From Akkermansia sp. N21116 (GTDB taxonomy: Bacteria; Verrucomicrobiota; Verrucomicrobiia; Verrucomicrobiales; Akkermansiaceae): DNA of 64,000 nucleotides. The position numbers and the translations under genes were made by a program. Location of the stretch: assembly GCF_029854705.2 (NCBI RefSeq), contig NZ_CP139035.1:1984001-2048000 (forward strand), given 5' to 3'. Below are positions 22,221 to 30,126 of the stretch, piece after piece (positions within the stretch are counted from its first letter, which is position 1; every line of letters starts with the position of its first letter). Under the pieces are notes generated by a model. The model made no database searches. It had not been told where the DNA came from and saw nothing but the letters and a program-made list of their open reading frames with translations.

Positions 22221-22682
22221 ATGAAAAAAATATTCCAACTTGCACTCATTGTTGCCGTGGGTATGAGCCATGCTTATGCAAAAGTATCAGAATGTCGATT
22301 GACGGATACCTTAAAGGTAACCGGATTCTCTTATAAGTTGCTTGTCAGCAAGGACGAAAACGGGAATGAATATCTCACTCCGATGTATAATCCTGACGGA
22401 ACGCCGTTGCTGAACCCGGATGGAAGTCCGAAATATAGGCTGGCCAATCCTCTGACAATTATCTATACAATCAAGGGGACATATCAGATCAAGCATAAAG
22501 ACGGGACGACGGAAGGTCCCCGTGATTTTTCAAAGGAACTGACTGGTGTGTTTCCACAAATTGTACCACCGGAAAGCATTAGTGCGGATCAGGCCGAAAA
22601 ACTCGGTGAAACTGTAATCGAACAAGCCAGGCAAGGGATTAAGGAAGCCCTCTGCAATCTCAACAAATGCAATGAACAATAA
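22221..22682 (+). CDS. secreted protein, prophage cargo, unknown
   Basis: A 153-residue protein with a clear signal peptide (KKIFQLALIVAVGMSHAYAK, cleavage after AYA). The mature part has a proline- and aspartate-rich repeat-like loop (MYNPDGTPLLNPDGSPKYRL) and a final helix with two Cys (ALCNLNKCNEQ). It is not a recognised phage structural or lysis protein. With its neighbour it forms a two-gene block with its own promoter-like sequence and lower GC than the flanks, so it is probably expressed by the lysogen and acts in the periplasm or outside the cell. Confidence 0.6.
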   Translation: MKKIFQLALIVAVGMSHAYAKVSECRLTDTLKVTGFSYKLLVSKDENGNEYLTPMYNPDGTPLLNPDGSPKYRLANPLTIIYTIKGTYQIKHKDGTTEGPRDFSKELTGVFPQIVPPESISADQAEKLGETVIEQARQGIKEALCNLNKCNEQ

Positions 22683-22697
22683 AAGGAATTATAACAA

Positions 22698-23216
22698 ATG
22701 AAAACATTATTTAGGGTTTTGGTTTCGGGAGCAATATGCTGCTTGTTGATGACAAATTATCAGGCATCCGGGAAAGATATGAAAGTGAAAATCATTCCCA
22801 GTGATCCGGATGGCATCATCAAGCCCATTGAAAAAACGGTCAATCTTGATGAAAAGTCTGCAACAGGCGGTTCTCCAAACAATCCTATCATTCTCGGGAA
22901 GATCAAAAATGTCCACGAGCTTAAGCTGAAACAGGAAAACTATATCAGGAAGCACTACGAAGGTTATCGCGTCAATGGAGATAGTTTGACCGTCAACAAA
23001 AAAGGCCGTATCATCCAAGGTTTCATGCTCAAAAACGATGATGGAGTATACAAGCATATCTATTTTGATGCCGATGATGCCTTAAGAAAGTACAATAGGC
23101 TGAAAGATAAGGGTTTGGCAGACATGGTAAAAGAGATATTGAAGGATGCAGAAGAAAATAAAGGAAAAACGAACAATCCTTATAAAGTACCGGAAGGTGT
23201 CATTGTGAAACCATAA
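22698..23216 (+). CDS. secreted protein, prophage cargo, unknown
   Basis: A 172-residue protein with an N-terminal signal (TLFRVLVSGAICCLLMTNYQ); a Cys-Cys pair in the hydrophobic core could indicate lipid attachment, but the lipobox is poor. The mature sequence is charged (IKNVHELKLKQENYIRKHYE, GFMLKNDDGVYKHIYFDADD). It has an AAGGAAT ribosome-binding site and starts 15 bases after its partner. A terminator follows. No family is recognised. Paired secreted proteins of this kind could serve in phage exclusion or host interaction. Confidence 0.6.
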   Translation: MKTLFRVLVSGAICCLLMTNYQASGKDMKVKIIPSDPDGIIKPIEKTVNLDEKSATGGSPNNPIILGKIKNVHELKLKQENYIRKHYEGYRVNGDSLTVNKKGRIIQGFMLKNDDGVYKHIYFDADDALRKYNRLKDKGLADMVKEILKDAEENKGKTNNPYKVPEGVIVKP

Positions 23217-23261
23217 TGGGCAATGTTCAGGCATTGAACAGGTTGCTTTTCAGAAGGAAAA

Positions 23262-23295
23262 AGACCGTCTCTCTTGCGAGGGGCGGTCTTTTTTT
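23262..23295 (+). terminator. terminator after the secreted-protein pair
   Basis: AGACCGTCTCTC pairs with GAGGGGCGGTCT (with G-T pairs) around a TTGC loop and is followed by a run of T. It closes the rightward cargo transcript. Confidence 0.82.
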
Positions 23296-23370
23296 CTTCA
23301 TGTTTTGGGTGTATGCGCTTGGAATGGTCAATTTGGGTTGTTGTTTTTTTTCACGAGGGAAAACGAGGAG

Positions 23371-23403
23371 AAAAAAGGCCGTCCCCCTGATCAGGACAGC
23401 CTT
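23371..23403 (-). terminator. terminator for the minus-strand three-gene block
   Basis: Read on the minus strand, AAGGCTGTCC pairs with GGACGGCCTT (one mismatch) around a nine-base loop and is followed by six T. It lies 49 bases past the stop of the helix-turn-helix gene at 23452. Confidence 0.65.
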
Positions 23404-23451
23404 TGTGTTTGGCCTTTTATGGCCGGGATGCTATGTAATCCGGCGAACGGT

Positions 23452-23739
23452 TTAGTCGCCGTTTATGGTTGGCGGTCTCCGGGGGCGGGTGCCTTCGGGG
23501 GCCGCCTTGCCACGCCGGGGTTTTTTCTTTCCTGCGCGTTGTGCGTTGAGGGTGTCGTTTTCGACGACGAGGGCCATCATGCGGAGGGATTGCCGGGACG
23601 GGCGTTGTTGACCGGAGAGCCATTGCCAAACGCTGGTCGGGGAGATGCAGAGGAGGTCGGCCGCCTGAATGACGGCCTGACGTTTTGTAGACAGCCCCCG
23701 GCTTTGCATGATGTGAGCGATGAATTCCTCCGGAGTCAT
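23452..23739 (-). CDS. helix-turn-helix regulator on the minus strand
   Basis: A 95-residue protein: IAHIMQSRGLSTKRQAVIQA followed by ADLLCISPTSVWQWLSGQQR is a compact helix-turn-helix, then a very basic proline-rich tail (GKKKPRRGKAAPEGTRPRRP). The recognition-helix segment resembles the protein at 10328-10603. It is the last of three minus-strand genes lying between the early and late rightward modules, an unusual place that suggests control of late expression or a moron. A 45-base gap separates it from the upstream gene. Confidence 0.6.
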   Translation of the reverse strand: MTPEEFIAHIMQSRGLSTKRQAVIQAADLLCISPTSVWQWLSGQQRPSRQSLRMMALVVENDTLNAQRAGKKKPRRGKAAPEGTRPRRPPTINGD

Positions 23740-23784
23740 AGAGGCTCATTATCATGAGCCGCAACGTTTGGCAATGAGTATTGG

Positions 23785-24012
23785 TTATTCCGTGAGGCCG
23801 GGGTCGTTTTCCCAGGGAGCATCGGGGGTTTTGCGGATGAGTGCCTTGGCGATGACGCCGTTTTCGTCCGCGATGATGATGGTTTCAAGCCATCCCCCGT
23901 CGTCCACGGGGCAGTCCATGGCGGCTCTTGTTGCCTGGGAGACGGTTTGAGCCGTGCCGACTGTGCTGTTGGCGTTGCTGGTCGTCGCCGTCCATTGGTA
24001 TATTTCGTTCAT
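23785..24012 (-). CDS. small minus-strand protein, unknown
   Basis: A 75-residue acidic protein: QTVSQATRAAMDCPVDDGGW then LETIIIADENGVIAKALIRK. The LETIIIADENG stretch is beta-like. No family is recognised. It starts 6 bases after the stop of the 45-residue gene upstream and belongs with it and the helix-turn-helix gene to one leftward transcript. Confidence 0.55.
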   Translation of the reverse strand: MNEIYQWTATTSNANSTVGTAQTVSQATRAAMDCPVDDGGWLETIIIADENGVIAKALIRKTPDAPWENDPGLTE

Positions 24013-24018
24013 GGGGTT

Positions 24019-24156
24019 TTAGTCGTGTTTATGGTTGGTGCCGGGCGCGGGCGGGATACCCGGCCAGGCGATTTCAATGTGCTCAACCTGCTTGAGCATG
24101 GCAAGTTTTTTCGTTTTCATGCCGCAATATTGCGTGTCAATGGATTCGAGGTGCAT
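24019..24156 (-). CDS. very small minus-strand protein, first of the three-gene block
   Basis: A 45-residue frame: MHLESIDTQYCGMKTKKLAM then LKQVEHIEIAWPGIPPAPGT, ending in NHKHD. It is kept because it lies 6 bases ahead of the next minus-strand gene and just downstream of the palindrome at 24167-24182. No motif is recognised, and it may instead be untranslated leader. Confidence 0.35.
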   Translation of the reverse strand: MHLESIDTQYCGMKTKKLAMLKQVEHIEIAWPGIPPAPGTNHKHD

Positions 24157-24166
24157 TTTTTTCTTT

Positions 24167-24182
24167 AACTGGCATGCCAGTT
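24167..24182. promoter_or_regulatory. 16-bp perfect palindrome between divergent transcripts
   Basis: AACTGGCATGCCAGTT is self-complementary and sits between the leftward three-gene block and the rightward ParB-like gene. It could be an operator shared by both or a short terminator; no promoter elements are obvious beside it. Confidence 0.45.
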
Positions 24183-24198
24183 TCTTTTGAAGGTGGGT

Positions 24199-24876
24199 AT
24201 GGAACAGGGTAAGAACGATGCTGTATCAAGGGCGGTTGCGGCGGGGGTGCCGGTTTTCTGCCGTTTTGACGAAATCAGGGCGACGGCCGATCTGGTGGAG
24301 AATCCGGACAATCCGAATATGCACCCGGATCATCAGGTGGAGCGGCTGGCCATCATTATCAAAGGGGCCGGGTGGCGGGCGCCGATCACGGTGTCCGATC
24401 TGTCTGGTATGATTGTGAAGGGGCATGGGAGGTTGAAGGCGGCCCGGCTGGCCGGGCTGGCCGAGGTGCCGATTGAAATCCAGCACTATGATACGAAGGA
24501 GCAGGAACACGCTGATTTAATCGCGGACAACCGGATTGCCGAATTGGCCGATCTGGACGAGAACGCGCTGCGGATGCTTCTTGAAGATATGGGGGACGAC
24601 GAGGCGCTGGGGCTGACGGGGTTTTCCCAGGGGGAGATTGACGATCTGCTGAATGCCCCGCCTCCGGAGGTGCCGGACGATCTTGATCTTGACCGTGACG
24701 AGGCGGGTTCCACGTCTCAGAATTTCGTGAAGTTCGGGACGGTGAAGATTATTTTGAGCGAGGATGAAGCGCGGAGGTTCCGGGCTTTTTATGATCGTTA
24801 TCTCGACAAGAACGGGAATACGTTCGGGATTTTCACGGAGCTTTTGACGAAGGGGGACAAGAGGTATGCAGGTTGA
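24199..24876 (+). CDS. ParB/Sulfiredoxin-domain phage protein
   Basis: A 225-residue protein with a ParB N-terminal-like nuclease/CTPase fold: LVENPDNPNMHPDHQVERLA, a middle ITVSDLSGMIVKGHGRLKAA and RLAGLAEVPIEIQ, then ADLIADNRIAELADLDENAL. Phage ParB-like proteins next to terminase genes are common and often pair with DNA-modifying enzymes. The start is the ATG at 24199 after GAAGGTGGG; a TTG at 24187 is possible. Its 3' end overlaps the second ParB-like gene by 11 bases. Confidence 0.75.
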   Translation: MEQGKNDAVSRAVAAGVPVFCRFDEIRATADLVENPDNPNMHPDHQVERLAIIIKGAGWRAPITVSDLSGMIVKGHGRLKAARLAGLAEVPIEIQHYDTKEQEHADLIADNRIAELADLDENALRMLLEDMGDDEALGLTGFSQGEIDDLLNAPPPEVPDDLDLDRDEAGSTSQNFVKFGTVKIILSEDEARRFRAFYDRYLDKNGNTFGIFTELLTKGDKRYAG

Positions 24877-26257
24877 GTTCATCGAGCGTTACCCGATTGC
24901 GGATTTGAGGCCAGCGGATTACAACCCGCGCAAGCTGGACGAAGACAAGTTCGTGATGCTTCAGGAGAGCATCAGGCGGTACGGGGTCATCAAGCCCGTG
25001 ATTGTCAACGGGGACAACGGTATTCTGACAGCGGGGCACCAGCGGACACGGGCGATGAAGGCATTGGGGATGACGCATTGCCCGGCTGTACGCATCGGGG
25101 GGATTACGCAGGTGGATGAAATCCGGTTCAATCTCTTTCACAACTCGATTGAGACGGGGAAGAGCAAGGCATGGGTGACGGGCGGGCTTGAGCCGGGCCG
25201 GTATCATGTTGTTGCACCCGGGCGGCTGGGCTATGAGAAGAATGACAATGCGACTGTGGTTTTCGAGATGGCCCGTTTGATGATGAAGTATGGCGAGTGG
25301 GGGTCGATTGTGTGCAATGAGCGGGGGGAGGTGTTGCTGAACAGCGACTATGCGGTCGCGGCGAAACAGTTACGGCGCGAGGTGATTTGCTATTGCATTC
25401 ATAATGAGGATGAGGCGGGCATGATGGAGTTGCTCAATATTGAGTACGGGCAGTACCATTATGATGCGCTGGGGGTGAAGTCATACAATCAGTTGCTGTG
25501 CCAAATGCACCGGCTGACGCCGGGTGGGAAGCGCGATTTGGCGTCCACGACGTATGAACGGTATGTGTTCCCGATGTTGCAGAAGGGGATGCGGATTGTG
25601 GATTTCGGGGCGGGGCGGTGCGCCTATGCCCGGATGCTGGAAGGGAAGGGGTATCACATTTTGCCGTATGAGCCGCATTTCCAGCGGGAGGAGAAGTTGT
25701 GCGTGCGTGAGGTGGTGAGGCAGATTATGAGGCTGGAACGGGATATTGCCCGTGACGGGTTGTATGATCTGGTGGTGCTGGACAGTGTGTTGAACTCGGT
25801 GGTGAATTCGACGTTCGAGCATTATGTGCTGACGGCGTGCAATGCGCTGATGAATTGTGACGGCGCGCTTGTGCTGGGGACGAGGAACAAGGAGTTTCTG
25901 GACAAGGCTCTGAACTACAAAAAGCTGAATGCGGCAGGGCGGCATATTGAGTTTTTGGACAAGGAGAATTTCGGGGCGACGTTCCGGGCGGGGGTGTGGA
26001 CGATGCAACATTTCCATACGTTCTCGTCATTGAAAAAGCTTTTGCTGGGGTATTTCGAGGATGTCGAGGTGATGGGGGTGAGGTCTGCATCACAGATATA
26101 CGCGATTGCCCGGAAGCCGTTGCCGCTTGATCGGGGGAAGGTGCTGGACGCCTTGAATGTCGAATTCGATATGGAGTACCCTGGGGGCTACAGGCATCAT
26201 CAGCATCATGGCCTCGTGGATGCGATTATCAAACGTCTTGACGAACGGGAACGATGA
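24866..26257 (+). CDS. ParB N-terminal domain fused to a SAM-dependent methyltransferase
   Basis: A 463-residue fusion. Residues 10-75 are a second ParB-like domain (ADYNPRKLDEDKFVMLQESI, ILTAGHQRTRAMKALG). A linker domain spans about 100-235. Residues 240-420 form a Rossmann methyltransferase: motif I DFGAGRCAYARMLEGKG at 246-262, then YDLVVLDSVLNSVV as the post-I/IV-like region. No NPPY motif is present, so a base-carbon or small-molecule/modified-base methylation is possible. The pair of ParB proteins upstream of packaging genes suggests a DNA hypermodification or marking step before packaging. Confidence 0.72.
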   Translation: MQVEFIERYPIADLRPADYNPRKLDEDKFVMLQESIRRYGVIKPVIVNGDNGILTAGHQRTRAMKALGMTHCPAVRIGGITQVDEIRFNLFHNSIETGKSKAWVTGGLEPGRYHVVAPGRLGYEKNDNATVVFEMARLMMKYGEWGSIVCNERGEVLLNSDYAVAAKQLRREVICYCIHNEDEAGMMELLNIEYGQYHYDALGVKSYNQLLCQMHRLTPGGKRDLASTTYERYVFPMLQKGMRIVDFGAGRCAYARMLEGKGYHILPYEPHFQREEKLCVREVVRQIMRLERDIARDGLYDLVVLDSVLNSVVNSTFEHYVLTACNALMNCDGALVLGTRNKEFLDKALNYKKLNAAGRHIEFLDKENFGATFRAGVWTMQHFHTFSSLKKLLLGYFEDVEVMGVRSASQIYAIARKPLPLDRGKVLDALNVEFDMEYPGGYRHHQHHGLVDAIIKRLDERER

Positions 26258-26559
26258 AGGCTCTGGATTTTGGTTTTGAATTGATGAAGAACGTGTGGGT
26301 CTTGCGTCCGGGGAAGAAAGCCCCGTTGCTTGATCTGATGATTCTTGTCGCCATTCAACGGGGGCATGTGACACGGAAAGCGATTCTTGCCAATATTCCG
26401 AGCAATGAGGGGTCTTTTTTTGGTGCGATCCGGTCGCTGGTTAGAAACGGCTATATTGTCCAGGTTAAGGATGGTGTCTCACGGTATGAGGTTACCAAGC
26501 GGGGGGAGTGTGTGATTGCCGAACTTTTTACTGTGAAAAAACATGAATATCACGCTTGA
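26254..26559 (+). CDS. winged-helix DNA-binding protein
   Basis: A 101-residue protein overlapping the ParB-methyltransferase stop (ATGA). LLDLMILVAIQRGHVTRKAI, then GSFFGAIRSLVRNGYIVQVK and VSRYEVTKRGECVIAE form a three-helix winged fold of the PadR/MarR-like type. It may regulate the late genes or assist packaging. The start codon follows an AACGGGAACG stretch rather than a good ribosome-binding site, so coupling to the upstream gene is likely. Confidence 0.6.
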   Translation: MKALDFGFELMKNVWVLRPGKKAPLLDLMILVAIQRGHVTRKAILANIPSNEGSFFGAIRSLVRNGYIVQVKDGVSRYEVTKRGECVIAELFTVKKHEYHA

Positions 26560-27181
26560 TGCCTCGCATGTTCTGAAGGAGCTGAACGCCCTGAATGAAA
26601 AGGGGAAGAAGGTTGACGAATACACCGTGAAGGATATGAAACGCCGGATTCCGGGGGCGGTATCGACAGCCGTCTCGAAGGTCTATGCGATCAACAAGAA
26701 TCGCGTGGCCGCTTGTTCATCCTACTACCACGACAAGACTGGGCGAGGGCGCAATTCCGGGAAGGCGAGCGTGAAGACAAAGTTCATGGGGAAGACGATT
26801 TCCACCCTGGCGTTTGTCTTTACGGGAAAGAAGGATGCCGAATGGAAAACTCTGCCCAAGAAACCGCCCAAGGCTCGTGTGACATCGAAAAAGAAGGGCA
26901 GGGGGGGGAGGGCTGTCCGAAAGCCTTATGTCGTGACGGTTGAAACGTACAGAGGAAAGCCCCAAGCGATTAAAGGGAAAAACGGGCACAGAGTCTATGC
27001 AATCGACGGAAGAAACAGGGCCTTTGTCGTGGGGCGTAGCAACAAGCCCATGATCCATGCATCATCATCCGTCCCGCAAGCAATTATGAATGAAAAGTCA
27101 CAAAAGATATGGCGTCCGAAACTCAACAGCGAATTGGAAAAACGTTTCTTTCACCATTTCAACCGCCTCATGAAAAAATAA
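26543..27181 (+). CDS. gpZ-like minor tail / head-tail protein
   Basis: A 212-residue, very basic protein. The N-terminus LKELNALNEKGKKVDEYTVK followed by DMKRRIPGAVSTAVSKVYAI resembles the start of prophage minor tail protein Z (GPZ) family members, which carry a conserved Arg/Lys-rich centre and end near a hydrophobic helix. Its position ahead of the terminase rather than after the head genes is unusual for this family. The 16-base overlap with the upstream gene supports co-translation. Alternative: a DNA-binding packaging factor. Confidence 0.5.
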   Translation: MNITLDASHVLKELNALNEKGKKVDEYTVKDMKRRIPGAVSTAVSKVYAINKNRVAACSSYYHDKTGRGRNSGKASVKTKFMGKTISTLAFVFTGKKDAEWKTLPKKPPKARVTSKKKGRGGRAVRKPYVVTVETYRGKPQAIKGKNGHRVYAIDGRNRAFVVGRSNKPMIHASSSVPQAIMNEKSQKIWRPKLNSELEKRFFHHFNRLMKK

Positions 27182-27337
27182 ACGGTCAAGACCGGGCGGG
27201 CGACGTAGGTACTGTCCGGCGACCCTTTGATTGCGCTGGGCTCCATCCCAAATCTCGCGCATTTTCTGAATTTTTTTATGTCCTTTGGTTCACCCCCCTC
27301 GCGGTGGATTGGGGGCATGACCTGAATCGGATGGATT

Positions 27338-27910
27338 ATGAAGGAACCTGATAAAAAGCCGGAGGAATCCGAAAGCAAGTATGTAACAGCGGAGAAATTG
27401 GCAAAACTGCTCAATCTCTCCGTTCGCCGTGTTCAGGCGTTGCGGGCTGACGGGGCGTTTGTTGTCGAAGATACTCCGATCGGGAAGCGGTATGTCTTCG
27501 GGGCTTCTCTTGTTTCCTATATCCGATATTTGCAGAATCGCCAGGACACGGCGTCTCTGGAAAGGCAGAGGCTTGAAGCTGATGTGCGTTTTAGGAATGC
27601 GAAGGCTAAGGTGGAGGAAATCAAGCTGGCTTTGCTCAAGGGGGAGGTTCACAAAGCCGAGCATGTCAGGATTTTGTTAAACGGGATGGTGCAGGAAACG
27701 AAGGCGGCACTCATGGCACTACCGGGACGTTGCGCGATGGATTGCGCCGGGGCGGCCCCGAACGAAGCGGCAAACATTATCAAGGAAGCGGTATTTTCTG
27801 TTATGGCCGACATGGCAACACGGACTTATGATCCGGAACGATTTGCCGCCCTCGTTGAAGCGGACGGGGATCAGATGGCAAACGGCGATGAGGAGGACGA
27901 TGATTCATGA
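27338..27910 (+). CDS. terminase small subunit, Nu1 type
   Basis: A 190-residue protein with the lambda gpNu1 layout: an N-terminal winged helix-turn-helix (YVTAEKLAKLLNLSVRRVQA), a central coiled-coil region (LERQRLEADVRFRNAKAKVE) and a terminase-binding C-terminus ending in DEEDDDS. It recognises the packaging site and recruits the large subunit, with which it overlaps by four bases. A 156-base gap upstream contains no gene and is a reasonable place for a cos-like site, though none can be recognised by eye. Confidence 0.85.
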   Translation: MKEPDKKPEESESKYVTAEKLAKLLNLSVRRVQALRADGAFVVEDTPIGKRYVFGASLVSYIRYLQNRQDTASLERQRLEADVRFRNAKAKVEEIKLALLKGEVHKAEHVRILLNGMVQETKAALMALPGRCAMDCAGAAPNEAANIIKEAVFSVMADMATRTYDPERFAALVEADGDQMANGDEEDDDS

Positions 27911-29808
27911 ATGTTTCGGAACGACGCAATCTCACGAAGATTTACGACGAGGCCGCAAGTTTGTGGTTGCCTCCAGAAGACCTGACTGTTGACGAATGGG
28001 CTGACAAGTACCGCCGCCTTCCAGGCGGGTTGTCCGCAGAAGGCGGGCAATGGAGGACAGACAGAACGCCCTACATGAGGGAACCGATGCGGGCTTTTTG
28101 CGATCCTCTGGTTGAGGAGATTGTATTCGTTGCTCCGTCGCAGGTTGGAAAATCGGAACTGGAACTCAATATCATCGCCTACATTATCGACCAAGACCCG
28201 GGGACGATTCTGTATGTTCAGCCGAGGAAGGAGGACGCCCAGTCGTTTTCCCGTCTCCGCATTGCTCCCATGCTCAAGGCATGCGATAAAATCCGGGACA
28301 AGGTTCACGACACGGACAGGAAAGGGCGGGCGGCAACTTCGACAGTTTTACAGAAGGCGTTTCCGGGCGGGATGCTGACGCTTGTCGGTTCGTCGAGCGC
28401 AAGCGACTTGTCTTCCCAGCCCGTCCGTTATGTCATCGGTGACGAGCTTGACCGTTTCGCGTCCAGCGCAGGGCGCGACGGCGATCCGTGGGAGCTTGCC
28501 AAGCGACGACAAAATACGTTTTACAACCGCAAGCGAGTTGCCGTTTCGACGCCTACGGTCAAGGGTGCCTCCCAGATTGAATTCCTGTTTACTCAAGGGA
28601 CACGGGAACGGTGGAAGACGAAGTGTCCATGTTGCGGCGAATATTCGGAAGTTCGGTTCGACGATATTCAGTTCAAGGCGTCGTCCCGCCGCATTGCCGG
28701 AAAGGTGGACTGGGTTGTCGATGTCAACGGCTGGAAGTGTCCTCATTGCGGCGACATTGTTCCGGAGCAGGATGTCAAAAAGTCGGATGCCAGATGGGAG
28801 GCAGAAAATCCGGACGCTATTCAAAACAACCGTTGCCGGTCATTCTGGCTTGGAGGGTTTTCATCGCCGTGGCGGCCATGGAAAGATATCATCCAGAATT
28901 TTTGCAAGGCGAAGGGGGATGTGGAACGGCTCAAGGTATGGAAGAATACGGATGTCGGCGAGTTGTGGGAAAACAGGAATTCTGCAGCGGATGAAACGGA
29001 ACTCATGGCCCGAGCCGAGCAATATCCAGCGGATGCCGATTTGCCGGGGGAACCGGGACAAGGGCCTTTGATCCTGACTTGCGGCGTGGACTGCCAGCAC
29101 AAATACATGCAGTATGAGATTGTCGGCTGGGCGCGGTACGGGGAAAGCTGGGGGATTCGGACAGGCTACATTCCCGGTGCTCCGGACGACGACAAAACAT
29201 GGGAGCAACTCGACAGCATCATTTCTCGGGTGTACAAATTCCAGAACGGGCGAGGTCTCCGGGTCATGCTGACGTTTATCGATTCGGGCGACGGTAATTT
29301 TACGAACGAGATTGCCAAGCGATGCAAACGGCGCCAACAGGCCAATGTTTTCGCCGTCAAGGGTAATGGCCAGCCGGGCCGTCCGTTTATTACGCCGCCG
29401 AACCGTGTTCCCATTTCGGAGAACAAGAGGAATACCTACATCCTCTATAATATCGGTGTCAATGCCGGAAAATCGGCGATCATGAACGCCGTCCAGGTAC
29501 AGGAACCGGGACCGAATTACATGCACTTTCCCGGAGAAGACCGAGGGTATGATTTGAATTTCTTTGCCGGGTTGCTTTCCGAGGTCGAAGTCGCAGTCGG
29601 GAATGTCATGAAATGGCAGAAGCTTCCGGGACACGAACGGAATGAAGCTCTCGACATCAGGAACTACGCACGAGCGGCCGTGAAAGTCATCAATCCTGAT
29701 TTCGATGCCTGGGAACGAGCCTTAAGGACCGATCCCGTCAAAAAAGCCCGTGTCTCTCTTCCGCGCCGTCCCAGGCGACCGTCATTGCGCGATCAGCTTT
29801 TTGACTGA
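27907..29808 (+). CDS. terminase large subunit, GpA family
   Basis: A 633-residue packaging motor/nuclease of the lambda GpA family. The N-terminal LPPEDLTVDEWADKYRRLPG signature is followed by Walker A VAPSQVGKSE (75-84) and Walker B YVIGDELDRF. A zinc-ribbon-like pair (KCPCCGEYSE, KCPHCGDIVP) sits in the linker; the C-terminal nuclease has CGVDCQHKYMQ and FIDSGDGNF aspartates. It cuts concatemers and pumps DNA into proheads. Length fits the family and the frame is intact. Confidence 0.93.
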   Translation: MNVSERRNLTKIYDEAASLWLPPEDLTVDEWADKYRRLPGGLSAEGGQWRTDRTPYMREPMRAFCDPLVEEIVFVAPSQVGKSELELNIIAYIIDQDPGTILYVQPRKEDAQSFSRLRIAPMLKACDKIRDKVHDTDRKGRAATSTVLQKAFPGGMLTLVGSSSASDLSSQPVRYVIGDELDRFASSAGRDGDPWELAKRRQNTFYNRKRVAVSTPTVKGASQIEFLFTQGTRERWKTKCPCCGEYSEVRFDDIQFKASSRRIAGKVDWVVDVNGWKCPHCGDIVPEQDVKKSDARWEAENPDAIQNNRCRSFWLGGFSSPWRPWKDIIQNFCKAKGDVERLKVWKNTDVGELWENRNSAADETELMARAEQYPADADLPGEPGQGPLILTCGVDCQHKYMQYEIVGWARYGESWGIRTGYIPGAPDDDKTWEQLDSIISRVYKFQNGRGLRVMLTFIDSGDGNFTNEIAKRCKRRQQANVFAVKGNGQPGRPFITPPNRVPISENKRNTYILYNIGVNAGKSAIMNAVQVQEPGPNYMHFPGEDRGYDLNFFAGLLSEVEVAVGNVMKWQKLPGHERNEALDIRNYARAAVKVINPDFDAWERALRTDPVKKARVSLPRRPRRPSLRDQLFD

Positions 29809-29846
29809 GCGATATACACGTTTTTTTTAGGCGTTGACTCCGCATC

Positions 29847-30125
29847 ATGGCGTTAATGGCCTCCGAGCGCATACAGAAATTGAAAGAACGGCTGGAAGAA
29901 CTCCAGACCGACAAGTCGGACGTCAAGCAAGCAATTAAAACTATTCTCTCCGGGAAAGCCCAGAGCTACGGCGTCGGCACACGAAACAAGTCGGCCTACA
30001 ACATGAGCCTGGGAGAACTTCGCGCCTATCTCCGTGAGATTGAATCAGAAATCAACGGGATTGAACGGGAACTGGGCGGCTACGGGCGCAGAACTCTCAT
30101 GGGATTTGTTCCGAAAGATTTTTGA
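29847..30125 (+). CDS. gpW-like head-tail joining protein
   Basis: A 92-residue helical protein. The C-terminal half, YNMSLGELRAYLREIESEIN then GYGRRTLMGFVPKDF, parallels lambda gpW (a -DLKKYIAELE- helix and a Gly/Arg-rich tail). gpW completes filled heads and provides the base for tail attachment. It lies exactly between terminase and portal as in lambda. A second in-frame ATG at 29856 could be the start. The N-terminal extension with heptad leucines is longer than in lambda. Confidence 0.75.
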   Translation: MALMASERIQKLKERLEELQTDKSDVKQAIKTILSGKAQSYGVGTRNKSAYNMSLGELRAYLREIESEINGIERELGGYGRRTLMGFVPKDF

Positions 30126-30126
30126 C

